DNA of 64,000 nt from UBA5070 sp035352895 (GTDB lineage: Bacteria > Fibrobacterota > Fibrobacteria > UBA5070), in assembly GCA_035352895.1 (NCBI GenBank), contig DAOPYN010000010.1, forward strand, positions 26,238-90,237. The letters run 5' to 3'. Both the position numbers and the translations under genes were made by a program. Below the pieces are notes generated by a model. The model searched no databases. It was not told the DNA's origin and saw nothing but the letters and a program-made list of their open reading frames with translations. Shown piece by piece: positions 46,520-56,200 of this stretch (within the stretch, counting starts at the first letter, position 1; each line of letters opens with the position of its first letter).

Positions 46520-49500
46520 TCAGGGAGCGCGCTTGTATCCGACCTTGAACAGCTTGTTCTGGATCATGACCCGAACGTTCACGCCGTTGACCGACTGCTG
46601 GCTGTACGAAACCAGCCGCAGCATGTACACGCCCGTTGCCAACCGGCCCTTCTCGCCACCCATGCCGTTGAGGGAAAGCAGCACGGCGTATTTGCCGTTG
46701 CTTGCCACCATTCCCTCGGCGGCCAGACTGTCCCGGTCGAGCTTGAGGTCCTGCTTCCCGACGAACACTCCCAGGTTGTCGTAGGCGAGAACCTGACCGT
46801 CGAACGAAGTATTCAGTTCCACGCGCACGCCGAAGAGCCCCGTTGCCACCGCCACCGAATCCAACGATCGGAGATTGGACGCTCCGGTGCTGGACACGGG
46901 TTTGGCCTGACCGCTCCACGAGGTGGGCAGCACCCAGACGCTCAATGGAGGCAGAAGGCGCGTGGGCTTGTCCAACCCGTCGTCGACGAACACGGGCTGG
47001 GGGAAGACCGACGCCTTGTAGCGGACCGGATAGGGACCGGTAAGGACGGGAACCTTGAGGGACACATCGCCCACCGCGTTTCCAACGGCATCCTGCAAGC
47101 CCTTCGACAGACGTGCGCTGTCCCCGAAGGCTGGCAGGCCGTAGGTGGTGACCCCGTCGGTGCAGCTGTCGCAGATCACCAGTAGGCGCGTTCCCTGGAC
47201 GATGATGTGGGCCTTGGGATCCGTCGGAAGGAAAGGCTTCTGTTCCCCCCTGCGAATCACGTCGAAGAGGAACGACGGGACCGGCGCATCCTTCAGTGGC
47301 TCGGAAAGGACCAACGCGATGGTGTCGGCCGCTCCTTCCACCTGTCCGTAGGATACGAACACCGACTGGAGGACCGGAGCGATGCCATCGAGAACCACGA
47401 ACGGCTGCGGCTCCAGGGGGGTGCCGTCGACGATGCTCGTGGATGTCCCCGTTCCGTTGCCGGAGGTCTTGCCCGCGGGGAATCCCGCCACGGGAATGAT
47501 CGCCTCGGTGAGCCCCACCAGTCGCTTGCCGTACCCGACGCTGTCCACGGTCACGGTCACCCCCTGCCAGGTGAAGCCGAAGGTCGGGGAACCCAGCAAC
47601 GGACGCTTCCAGGCCAGGCGCACGGCATCGGCCGTTCCATCGCCGTTCTGGTCCAGGATCCGCGCGGTGTCGGGAGCGCGATCGCCACCCGCCACAGGCA
47701 CGTACGGAGCGGCGCCGGAAGACGCCGGGAGTTGATCGGAAGAGACCGCCCGCAGGACGGATCCCGTGATGGCCATGCGCACCAGATCGCCCGGCTCCAC
47801 GCTGCCGACGGGGATGTCGAAGGTTCCGACATTCGCCCCCGCCCCGCTTGCCGGGATGGTCGTGGCGGTCGCGGGAATCGGCTCGTCGCCGGCGGCGGTC
47901 TTGCGGACCAGGTAGACCGTTTGCCCCGGGCGAAGCCCCGACACCACCGGTTCGGAGAAACGAACGGTGAGCTTGTCGGAGCCCGCGGCGAATTCGAGCT
48001 TGGCCACACCGATGGCGACGGGAGGAACCGAGTCGCGAAGATCGTAATCCTCGCGGCGCATGGATCCCTGGAGCAAGGTCAGCTTGCCCATCCCGTTGAG
48101 TCCCGTTCCCACGGTCAGTCCCGCGGCGATGTTCACGGGCAGCTGGTAGGTCGCATTGCCCAGCGACACGGCCTGCGCCCAGGAATAGGTGGAATCGACG
48201 GTCTGGATCCAACTGCCGACCACGATCTTGTCCGGAGCTTCGGCAGGTTTGCGGAATTCCCGACGGAAGACCATGGTGACCACATCGGCACGACCGTCGC
48301 CATCGCGATCGGAAAGCCAGGAATCGACGATGGGAACGGCGATCGGCTGCAGGACGATCTGGGCGGTATCTCCACCGCATTCGCTGTAGCGTCCCGGATT
48401 GCCCGCGGCGTCGACGATTCCCGACGCGGTGGCGATCGCGATGCGCGCACCTTCGGCCACGGCTCCGGCGGCATTGCCCTGGACCACGAACACGAGGTCG
48501 GTGGTCCCGTTGCCGGAAACCACCTGGGCGGGCATCGGCGATGCGGGAGTGGTTTCCACGCCTCCGAGGAAGGTGCGGAAAGGCAGAGTGGTTCCCGCGA
48601 AGGTGACCGGCTCGCTGAAGCGGACCTTCAAGGTGTCGGTTCCCGGAGTGGTGTTTTCCACGATGGTGGCCAGGATCGGCCGAGGCCCGATCCCGTCGGA
48701 GACAGGAACGTAGGAACCATCACCCAGGACCACCTGGGTGTCTTCCGCCGGCGGACGGCGCAACGAAGCCACCACGCGGACCTCGGCGAGCGGAATCCAG
48801 GCGGGAAGTTTGGCCAGGCTCGCCCCCAGGGAAATTCCCAAAGCGGTGTTCCCTGCCAGAGGATGGATCTTCGTGGAATCCAGAGACACCGTGTCGGCAC
48901 CCAGTCGGAACACCACCCGGCTCAGGCGGACCTTGGATGTATCCAGAACCGCGACGCGCACGGATCCCCCCAGAGGCTTGAACAGGATCACAGTGGAATC
49001 CGCCGACCCGTCGCAATCCTTGTCCAGGAACACGCCATTGGCGGGTTCCGGGGCATCCGGCTTGGGAGGCAGACGGAACGTGACGGGTTTGAAGAGGGCC
49101 TGCACGCCGTTTCCGATCCACGGATGCGATGCCTTCAGGGTGTCGTTGGTCAGCGGCACATCGGACCGAACCCACAGGTCCAGGACTCCGGCCACCAGGG
49201 TCGCCGAATCCAGGGCAGTCGTAGAGGTGGCCGTGGCGTAGAACTTGGTCCCGGCGACCGATTTGAGGGTCACCGTCGCACCCGACCAGGAATCCGTGGC
49301 GTCCGGAACGGTTCCGTTCTTGGAGAGGATCAGGTGGACGGGCATGGCCACCGTGATGAACGTGTCGATCTTGGAATCCGGCACGAACCAGAGTTGAGCA
49401 CGCGGCTTGCCCACCTTCATGAGGGCGGAATCGATGACCGTCTTCCCGTTCACGTTGGCGAAGCCCCAGAACTTGTGCCCCTCCGTCCCCTCCACGAAGT

Positions 49501-52219
49501 GGTAGAGGGAGACAAGACCCGTGGCATCGCTCTTGACCTGCGTGGCGGTGAAGGGGCCCGTGGCGGCGGCGGCATACCCTTGCCGGAGGATTCCGGGATC
49601 GATCGCCTGGTACCCCAGGACCACATCGGCGATGGTGTCCACCTTGTTGCCGAACTTGTCCACCACCTGGAGCGTGATGGGGGTGGGCGCCTGATCCATG
49701 ATGGTGGCGATGGAATCCTTGGGCCGGGTCTGGTCCACATACATCCAATCCGGCGGATTCTGCCAGATCACCTTCTCGGGCAGACCCGGGCGGACGTTGA
49801 TCACCCCGGCACCAGGCACCGGAAGAGTACCGACCATTCCGGAAAGGGAAACCGTGACAGTCCCGGTCTGGGTGAACCTCACGTTGAACGACCCGATTCC
49901 TCCTGAGAGGTTCTTCCCGATGGTGTCGCCGGACATCACCTGCTTGTCGGCAGGGAGCAGGAACATGTTCTTGTCGGGGGTCGCGGCGAGAACATCGATG
50001 GTGGGGATGCTCGAATTGTTGTCCGTCCGACGGCCCACCACACGCATGTAGACCGGCTCTCCCACCCGCACGGACGAGACCGTGTCGGTACCCGTCGCGG
50101 AACGGGTGAAGTACACGTCCAGTTTGTATTGGGTCTGCCGCCAGATCCAAACGCCCACGTTGGACTTGGTGGGCTTGCCGTCCACCTCGCCCTTGACCAC
50201 CAGATCGAACCTGGCGAACGAATCCACCGGAGCGGTGGGAAGCGATGCCTTGAAGATGCCGCAGGAATTGGCTGCGGGCTTGGTGCCCGTGTTGGTCAGC
50301 TTGACCGGAGTCGGGAACGCGGGAGTGGGAATGTCGCCGTTGGGCCCTTCCTTGGTCAGCGAAATGGTCCTGTAGTAGCTCGCCAGTTCGAATTCCAAGT
50401 CGGAGGCGGTTCCATTGGCTTCCAGGCAGTACTGGAACGAAACCGTCTTCGCGGTCTTGTCCAAGGTGACGATGAACTGGTCCTTGAGAAGCAGCGGCGA
50501 AATCAGACCGTCACCGGCCTCGGAAACCGCACCTCGATCCACCATGGAGCCATCCATGTCGCGGTTGCCGGCAGCCACCCACCCCTTGTCGAAGACCGTG
50601 GAGTCCACGATCGCCGAATCCCATTGCGGAACCAGGAAGCCGGGATTTCCAGGAGTGGTGCTCTTGAAGGGGAACTTGCGGACCCAATAGTTGGCCTGTA
50701 AGGAAATGTCGATGTTCGCGGTCGCGTTCGTGCCGGCCCCCTTGACGTACCGGATGCGCCCGCCCTGGTGGAAGAAGTCGGCGTTCTGGGGGTTGGTCGC
50801 CTCGTAGGGATTCCCCTTGTAGATCCCGGTGTAGTTGGCACCCTGCCCGACATTCCATCCGTTCCAGATCCACTGACCCTTCACACCCTGGATCACGGAA
50901 ACCGGCTTGTCCCAGGTGAGGTAGCAGGGAGGCGCCTGGTTGACCGTGGCGCAGACCGCCGCATCTTGGACAGGCCCCGATTGCTCGCTTTGGATCTGGT
51001 AGAGGGAATCCCCCTCGCCCACCTCGAAGGTGTTGTTGTACAGGAAGTCCTTGTAGTACTGCAGGTATTGGCGGCCATCCTTGACCATCCGGGCATTGAT
51101 GCCCTTTCGGTTGAAGTTGGTGACCAGGTTGTTGTAGAAATAGTGCTGGACTCCCGGCTTGAAATAACTGTTGGCGAACACCATCACGGAGCCGTTGATC
51201 GTGTTGTTGTAGATCTTGTGCGGAACGATGCGGACGTCCTTCAGGTACATGAATCCGCCGGTCATGTTGTTGGATTCGGCCGAGGAGTCCGTGTTCTGGG
51301 CGAACTGGGTGTTGTAGTTCTGGTCCATCAGGTTGTAGCGGATGGTGGATCCGATGTCCCATTCCATCTCGTTGTAGATCACAAACCAGTTGTTGTGGAC
51401 GTAGTTGCGCTCGATGAGGTGGTCGCCCATCTTCCCGAACCGCGAATAGGGGACGATGGTCTTCACGTCCAGATCGTTGGGATTGGGCGCGGCGAAGGCA
51501 CCACCGACGTTGCGGTTCTGGATGTACATGGCGGCGAAGCAATTGCGGATCTCCGTGTTGCGCACCACCACCTTCTTGGACTGGAAGAGGTTGATGCCCA
51601 CGTTTCCGAAGAAGACGTCCCACTTGTCGTCCCAGATCCCATTGTTGACGAAGGTGGTGGGCTTCTTGCCATCGATGTGGATGCCTTCGATGAGGATGTT
51701 GGTGGACTTGTAGACCACCACGTAGCCGTTGTTCTGGAATCCGCTGGTGCTGTAGGGGTTCGCCGAGGCGCCGGTGTCGCCCGCTGCACCGGCACCACGT
51801 TGGCTGGAGCCCTTGACCGGCCATTTCTTCCAGCCGGCGGGACGCAGCGGATCGGCGGGATTGGCCGCCGTTCCAGCGGCATTGAATTCGCTTGCGATGT
51901 TGACGTAGGTCAGCCGAGGCCGGATCTTCAGGGCGACCATCTGCGGGGAAGGCTGGATGGAAAGATTGTTCTTCTCCTCGATCCAAACTTCTCGACTGAT
52001 GTTGTAGAGAGAGTCAGTGAGGACGATCTTGCATCCCGCGGCCGGACACGCGTTCACCGCGTTCTGGATGCTGGTGTAGGCTTGCCCCGCCCCGACGTTC
52101 ATCTGGACCTGGGCCTGCAACTGGGCCGGAGCCAACAGGAGACCAGCGATCCCTCCCCATAGGGAAAGGAGCTTCGTGTGGAAAACGAACTTGGTCGGAC
52201 GGGGCAGATCCAGCAGCAT
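46520..52219 (-). CDS. Giant secreted beta-helix protein 2 (paralogue of 53272-59319)
   Basis: A 1,899-residue protein with a signal peptide ending LLLAPAQLQA-Q. Residues about 40-550 form a pectate-lyase-like parallel beta-helix (TSIQNAVNACPAAGC; VVRNTEIRNC; short N-rich strands). Residues 650-1050 are Ig-like. Then three modules of 215-240 residues each begin with a DxDxDG loop (DKDCDGSAD about 1066, DRDGDGRAD about 1303, DQNGDGTAD about 1521) and carry VRFSEPV strands. The C-terminus (YMLRLVSYSQQSVNGVNV...KLFKVGYKRAP) is a sorting-like domain shared with its paralogue. Probably a surface polymer binder or lyase-like protein. Confidence 0.8.
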   Translation of the reverse strand: MLLDLPRPTKFVFHTKLLSLWGGIAGLLLAPAQLQAQVQMNVGAGQAYTSIQNAVNACPAAGCKIVLTDSLYNISREVWIEEKNNLSIQPSPQMVALKIRPRLTYVNIASEFNAAGTAANPADPLRPAGWKKWPVKGSSQRGAGAAGDTGASANPYSTSGFQNNGYVVVYKSTNILIEGIHIDGKKPTTFVNNGIWDDKWDVFFGNVGINLFQSKKVVVRNTEIRNCFAAMYIQNRNVGGAFAAPNPNDLDVKTIVPYSRFGKMGDHLIERNYVHNNWFVIYNEMEWDIGSTIRYNLMDQNYNTQFAQNTDSSAESNNMTGGFMYLKDVRIVPHKIYNNTINGSVMVFANSYFKPGVQHYFYNNLVTNFNRKGINARMVKDGRQYLQYYKDFLYNNTFEVGEGDSLYQIQSEQSGPVQDAAVCATVNQAPPCYLTWDKPVSVIQGVKGQWIWNGWNVGQGANYTGIYKGNPYEATNPQNADFFHQGGRIRYVKGAGTNATANIDISLQANYWVRKFPFKSTTPGNPGFLVPQWDSAIVDSTVFDKGWVAAGNRDMDGSMVDRGAVSEAGDGLISPLLLKDQFIVTLDKTAKTVSFQYCLEANGTASDLEFELASYYRTISLTKEGPNGDIPTPAFPTPVKLTNTGTKPAANSCGIFKASLPTAPVDSFARFDLVVKGEVDGKPTKSNVGVWIWRQTQYKLDVYFTRSATGTDTVSSVRVGEPVYMRVVGRRTDNNSSIPTIDVLAATPDKNMFLLPADKQVMSGDTIGKNLSGGIGSFNVRFTQTGTVTVSLSGMVGTLPVPGAGVINVRPGLPEKVIWQNPPDWMYVDQTRPKDSIATIMDQAPTPITLQVVDKFGNKVDTIADVVLGYQAIDPGILRQGYAAAATGPFTATQVKSDATGLVSLYHFVEGTEGHKFWGFANVNGKTVIDSALMKVGKPRAQLWFVPDSKIDTFITVAMPVHLILSKNGTVPDATDSWSGATVTLKSVAGTKFYATATSTTALDSATLVAGVLDLWVRSDVPLTNDTLKASHPWIGNGVQALFKPVTFRLPPKPDAPEPANGVFLDKDCDGSADSTVILFKPLGGSVRVAVLDTSKVRLSRVVFRLGADTVSLDSTKIHPLAGNTALGISLGASLAKLPAWIPLAEVRVVASLRRPPAEDTQVVLGDGSYVPVSDGIGPRPILATIVENTTPGTDTLKVRFSEPVTFAGTTLPFRTFLGGVETTPASPMPAQVVSGNGTTDLVFVVQGNAAGAVAEGARIAIATASGIVDAAGNPGRYSECGGDTAQIVLQPIAVPIVDSWLSDRDGDGRADVVTMVFRREFRKPAEAPDKIVVGSWIQTVDSTYSWAQAVSLGNATYQLPVNIAAGLTVGTGLNGMGKLTLLQGSMRREDYDLRDSVPPVAIGVAKLEFAAGSDKLTVRFSEPVVSGLRPGQTVYLVRKTAAGDEPIPATATTIPASGAGANVGTFDIPVGSVEPGDLVRMAITGSVLRAVSSDQLPASSGAAPYVPVAGGDRAPDTARILDQNGDGTADAVRLAWKRPLLGSPTFGFTWQGVTVTVDSVGYGKRLVGLTEAIIPVAGFPAGKTSGNGTGTSTSIVDGTPLEPQPFVVLDGIAPVLQSVFVSYGQVEGAADTIALVLSEPLKDAPVPSFLFDVIRRGEQKPFLPTDPKAHIIVQGTRLLVICDSCTDGVTTYGLPAFGDSARLSKGLQDAVGNAVGDVSLKVPVLTGPYPVRYKASVFPQPVFVDDGLDKPTRLLPPLSVWVLPTSWSGQAKPVSSTGASNLRSLDSVAVATGLFGVRVELNTSFDGQVLAYDNLGVFVGKQDLKLDRDSLAAEGMVASNGKYAVLLSLNGMGGEKGRLATGVYMLRLVSYSQQSVNGVNVRVMIQNKLFKVGYKRAP

Positions 52220-52399
52220 GGCGAACCTCTTCAGCGACGGCGACACGAACGGTCTCGAACGACAGGGCCACGGCCTCCCTATGAAGGAAACGCGAAGCCA
52301 CATAAAGATTTACCATGATTTTGGTCGCAGGAGGGGCGATTCTGGTTGATTCCAGTGGCAAATCGTTCTCGCACGGAGCACGAACCACCCCTGAATCAC

Positions 52400-53275
52400 T
52401 CATTCGGCAAGTCGTTGTCCCACCTGGAGATGCAATGCGTGCCCCGCATCCACCACATCGATCTTCCCCTGAGGAATCCCTCCACAGCGCAAATAGAGGT
52501 CGCCAATCAGGTCCAACGCCTTGTGGGCGGCACATTCCCCGGGAATCCGGGGGACGCCCCCCGTCCAGACCTCTTGCCGGGAATCCACCCCCAGAACCGC
52601 AGCCAGGTCTGCCTCCTCCGGCCCCACGTCCCCACCAGGGAACAAACGACCGCAATCGGGGGAAGCTCCAGCCAACAAGCCCCGGTTCCGGGCCTGGACA
52701 AACTCGCGGGCGGTGACGAAGGTCCTGGCCGACAACAGATCCGGCAAGGCCTCCGCGTCTCCCTGCCAGGTTTCCTCTCCCTGCGGCCCCCGACTCCACG
52801 TCACCCGAAGATCCAAACGTGAGGAGGGTTCGATCCGGATCCGGCCACGCGCATCGGCCTGTTCGAGGATCGATCCAGGCCCGGGAACCACCAAGGGAGG
52901 GTTTGGAGAGCCCGTGGCCAGGATCGCCTCCTTCCAGGCCAGGGCCGAACCATCGAACAGGGGAAGATCGGGGTGGGTCGCCTCCAGGATCCATCCGTCG
53001 ACCCCCAGGATGCAGATGGCCGCCAGGAAGTGCTCGAGGGGGCCGACCTCGAAGACTCGAGTGCAACGGAGGGACGTGTCGTGAGCCGCTCTCAGTCGCC
53101 GCGGCGAGAATTCCAACCGGGAACCGATGCGCACGAGCGCCACCCCGGGATCGGAACGTCGGAACCGAAGCGTATTCATTTCCCCGGTGTGAAATCCCGG
53201 TCCAGCAAAGGAAAAGGCCACCCCCTGGACGGGAGGCGGCCTTTGGATCGATCCGAATCCGGGGGGAGTCTTCAC
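52400..53275 (-). CDS. lpxC: UDP-3-O-acyl-N-acetylglucosamine deacetylase
   Basis: A 291-residue zinc hydrolase, the committed step of lipid A synthesis. Zinc ligands fit: His in VGPLEHFLAA, His and Asp in CAAHKALDLIGD; catalytic His in DAGHALHLQV; and the substrate loop GPGFHTGE at the start. The GTG at 53275 is used because the conserved GPGFHTGE would be lost with the first ATG (53179); it overlaps the giant-protein stop (GTGA). No strong ribosome site, so coupling to the upstream gene is likely. Divergent from typical LpxC in mid-protein, with a segment around GASPDCGRLFPGG. Confidence 0.85.
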   Translation of the reverse strand: MKTPPGFGSIQRPPPVQGVAFSFAGPGFHTGEMNTLRFRRSDPGVALVRIGSRLEFSPRRLRAAHDTSLRCTRVFEVGPLEHFLAAICILGVDGWILEATHPDLPLFDGSALAWKEAILATGSPNPPLVVPGPGSILEQADARGRIRIEPSSRLDLRVTWSRGPQGEETWQGDAEALPDLLSARTFVTAREFVQARNRGLLAGASPDCGRLFPGGDVGPEEADLAAVLGVDSRQEVWTGGVPRIPGECAAHKALDLIGDLYLRCGGIPQGKIDVVDAGHALHLQVGQRLAE

Positions 53276-56200
53276 TGCTTGCGCTGGTAGCCGACCTTGA
53301 AGACCTTGTTCTGCAGCATCGCACGGACCTGGACTCCGTTGACGTTCTGCTTGCCGTAGCTGATCAGGCGGATCATGTAGACACCGCTGGAAACAGGCTT
53401 GCCCACCATGTTCGAACCGTTCATGACCACTGCCAGTGTGTACTTGCCTCCCACCAGGAGACCTCTGGCGCGAAGGTCCTCGATGTCGATGAGGATCTTC
53501 TGCGTTCCCACGTAGACCCCGAGGTTGTCGTAGGCGAGGAAGTCCGCATCGAAGGATGTGTTCATCTCCACCACCAGACCGTAGAATCCGCTCTGTCCGA
53601 TGGCGTTGGTGATCACCGGATTGCCGGCCTGGGCCACACCGTCCACCGTGGTCCCGATGGGGGTCCACACCGCATCCGGCAGGTTGCTGGCCGGAAGGAT
53701 GAAGGCCGAGACGGGAGGCAGCTTGCGCACAGGAGCATCGTCGGGAACCACGTTGCTCTGCACCCCACCCTTGGGGTACAGGTTCACGCGATAGCGAGTG
53801 GGATAAAGGCCGTTGAAGACGGTCACCCAGACGCTCGAATCTCCCACCGCATTGCCTTGGGCGTCGACGATCCCCGCCTGCAGGCGAGCGCGATCCGGCC
53901 AGCTGGGCAATCCGAAGGTCGTGGGAGTCTCGATGCATGCGTTGCAAGCGATGGTGAACGGTCCCGTGCCCTGGACGCTGGCCAGACCATCCGTAGCGGC
54001 GAAGGGCTTGCGGACGCCGCGGCTTTCGATGCCGAGGAAGGAATTGACCTGCGGCATGGCGATGGGCTCGCTTGCCCAGACCCGGATGGTGTCGGCGGAA
54101 CCTTCCACCTGGCCGTAGCTCACGAAGACGGAATCGATGACCGGAGGCACCCGATCCTTCAGGGGGAAGGTCTGGGCCGGCTCCAAGGCTCCGGCCACCA
54201 AGCTCTGGGTGGTTCCCAAGGCGGATGGATCCCCTGTGACCATGGGAAGGAACCCGACCACAGGCAGGGTGAGTGTCACCGAATCCTTCGCACCATGGGT
54301 CTTGCTGTCCACGGACACCGGAGTGCCGCCCCAAGTGAAGGTGTAGAGTGGATTGCCACGCAAGGGGCTGGCGTAGAACAACCGGACCGCATCGGCAGTA
54401 CCATCTGCGTTCAGATCCAGCACCAAGGCGGAATCCGGAACACGGTCGCCACCTTGCACCACCACGCGCGGAGGATGCGCCACCGTGGTGGGGATCACGC
54501 CTCCGATGCCGACCAATCTCGAGGTCGCGTTGGGTAGGTAGACACTGTCGCCCACGGCGGGATACGGATTGGCCGAAGACGGAACGGAGAAGACCCAGTT
54601 GGTCGATGCCGCCATACCGATGGCAGTCAGACCCAACGCTTGGCCACTCTGGTGCATCAGGTAGGATCCGCCGGCGAGCTGGGAAACGGGCTCGGAGAAG
54701 ACCACCCGCAGGGTGTCGGCGTCCTTGCCGAAGCGCAGCGCGGCGGACATGGGAATGGGCCCCACGCTGTCGACCAGATCCACGACCTGGTTCTGCATGG
54801 GACTGCGGAAGGTGAGCTGTCCCTGTCCGGCCAGCCCCAGACCCGTGGTCTTGCCGACTTCGAAGGGGACGATGTCCACCGAGAAGTTGATGCTGTCCGC
54901 GGAGCTGCCCAGCTTGACCGAACGCGTCCCGCAGAAGTCGCACCAGTTGGAGACCACGAGGGAATCCGGGAAGTGGGCGGTCTTGGAAAGCTTGGCGGCG
55001 AAGCGGACATGGATCTGGTCGGCCGCGCCATTGCCATCGACATCCACGATCGCGGCGGAAACCATGGGAATCGGTTTCACATACACCAGGAGGGTGTCGG
55101 TGGCTCCGGCACAGTCGTCGGCGTGGTTGCCGGCGAGGTCGACGATGTCCGCCGAGGGATCGATCCTCACCACGGCCTTCTCCACCAGCAATCCGTCGTT
55201 GCCCTGGACATCCAGCTCGATGGTGTCTGCGGCAACTCCGATCTTGGCATTGAGAACCGTCGCGGCAGTCTTCTTCCAGACGCCGCCGTTCCACACGAGA
55301 AGCGGGAAGACGGGCTTGGTGTAGACCACCGGTTCGCTCACCACGAAACGCAAGGTGTCGCGGGGATTGCCCAGGGAGTTTTCCCAGATCACCGCACGCG
55401 GAACCAGACGCGGCCCGACGCGGTCGGCGATGCCGAAGACGGTATCGGTCGTTCCGGTCACCAAGGCGTTCACCACGGTGTCGCCGAGGGAAAGCCGCTT
55501 GAGGCTGAGCCGAATGGAGGCGGCGCCACTGGGAGTGGTTCCTGGGATCGGATTGGAGAGCGCGACATCCAGGATGGAGGAATCGGCATCCACCACCTTC
55601 GTGGAAGCGGCAGGAATGAGCTGGCTGGCGAAGGGCAGCTTCACGGATACATCCGTGACCTGGATCGAGTCCTTCAAACGGCGCACCGGATCCTTCTTGA
55701 AGAAGATCCGCACGTGGTCCGCCGCACCGTCGCAATCCACATCGCGGAAAGCGGCGGAATCGACGCTGGGCGTGGGCGGAACCGGGGGCGGCATGAAGGT
55801 GATGGGCTGGAAGGTGGCGGCATCGTCCAACGCTGGGTTGGTTGCGGCGATGCTACCTGCCGAGACAGGGCCATCGGACAGGACCACCAGATCGACGGAT
55901 GCGGTCGAACGGAGAATGTCCACGGAAGCGATGGCGGAATCGGGATTGGTGGGCAGTGCCAAACGCAATCCCGGAGCCAAAGTGAGGGTGGCGGTGAAGG
56001 GAGGCGCCGAAGCATCCAGCGCCGGAGCTCCATTGCCGTCCACCAGAGTCAGGGTGATCGGAGCGGATTGCCCCAGATACCGGAAGATGGAGTCGCCAGC
56101 GGCATAGGTCCACTTCAAGGCTTCCTTGGGAGGCATCACCTTGACCCGGGCCGAGTCGCGCACCACGACCTGCGATTTCAGGAAGAAGACGCTTCCCACC

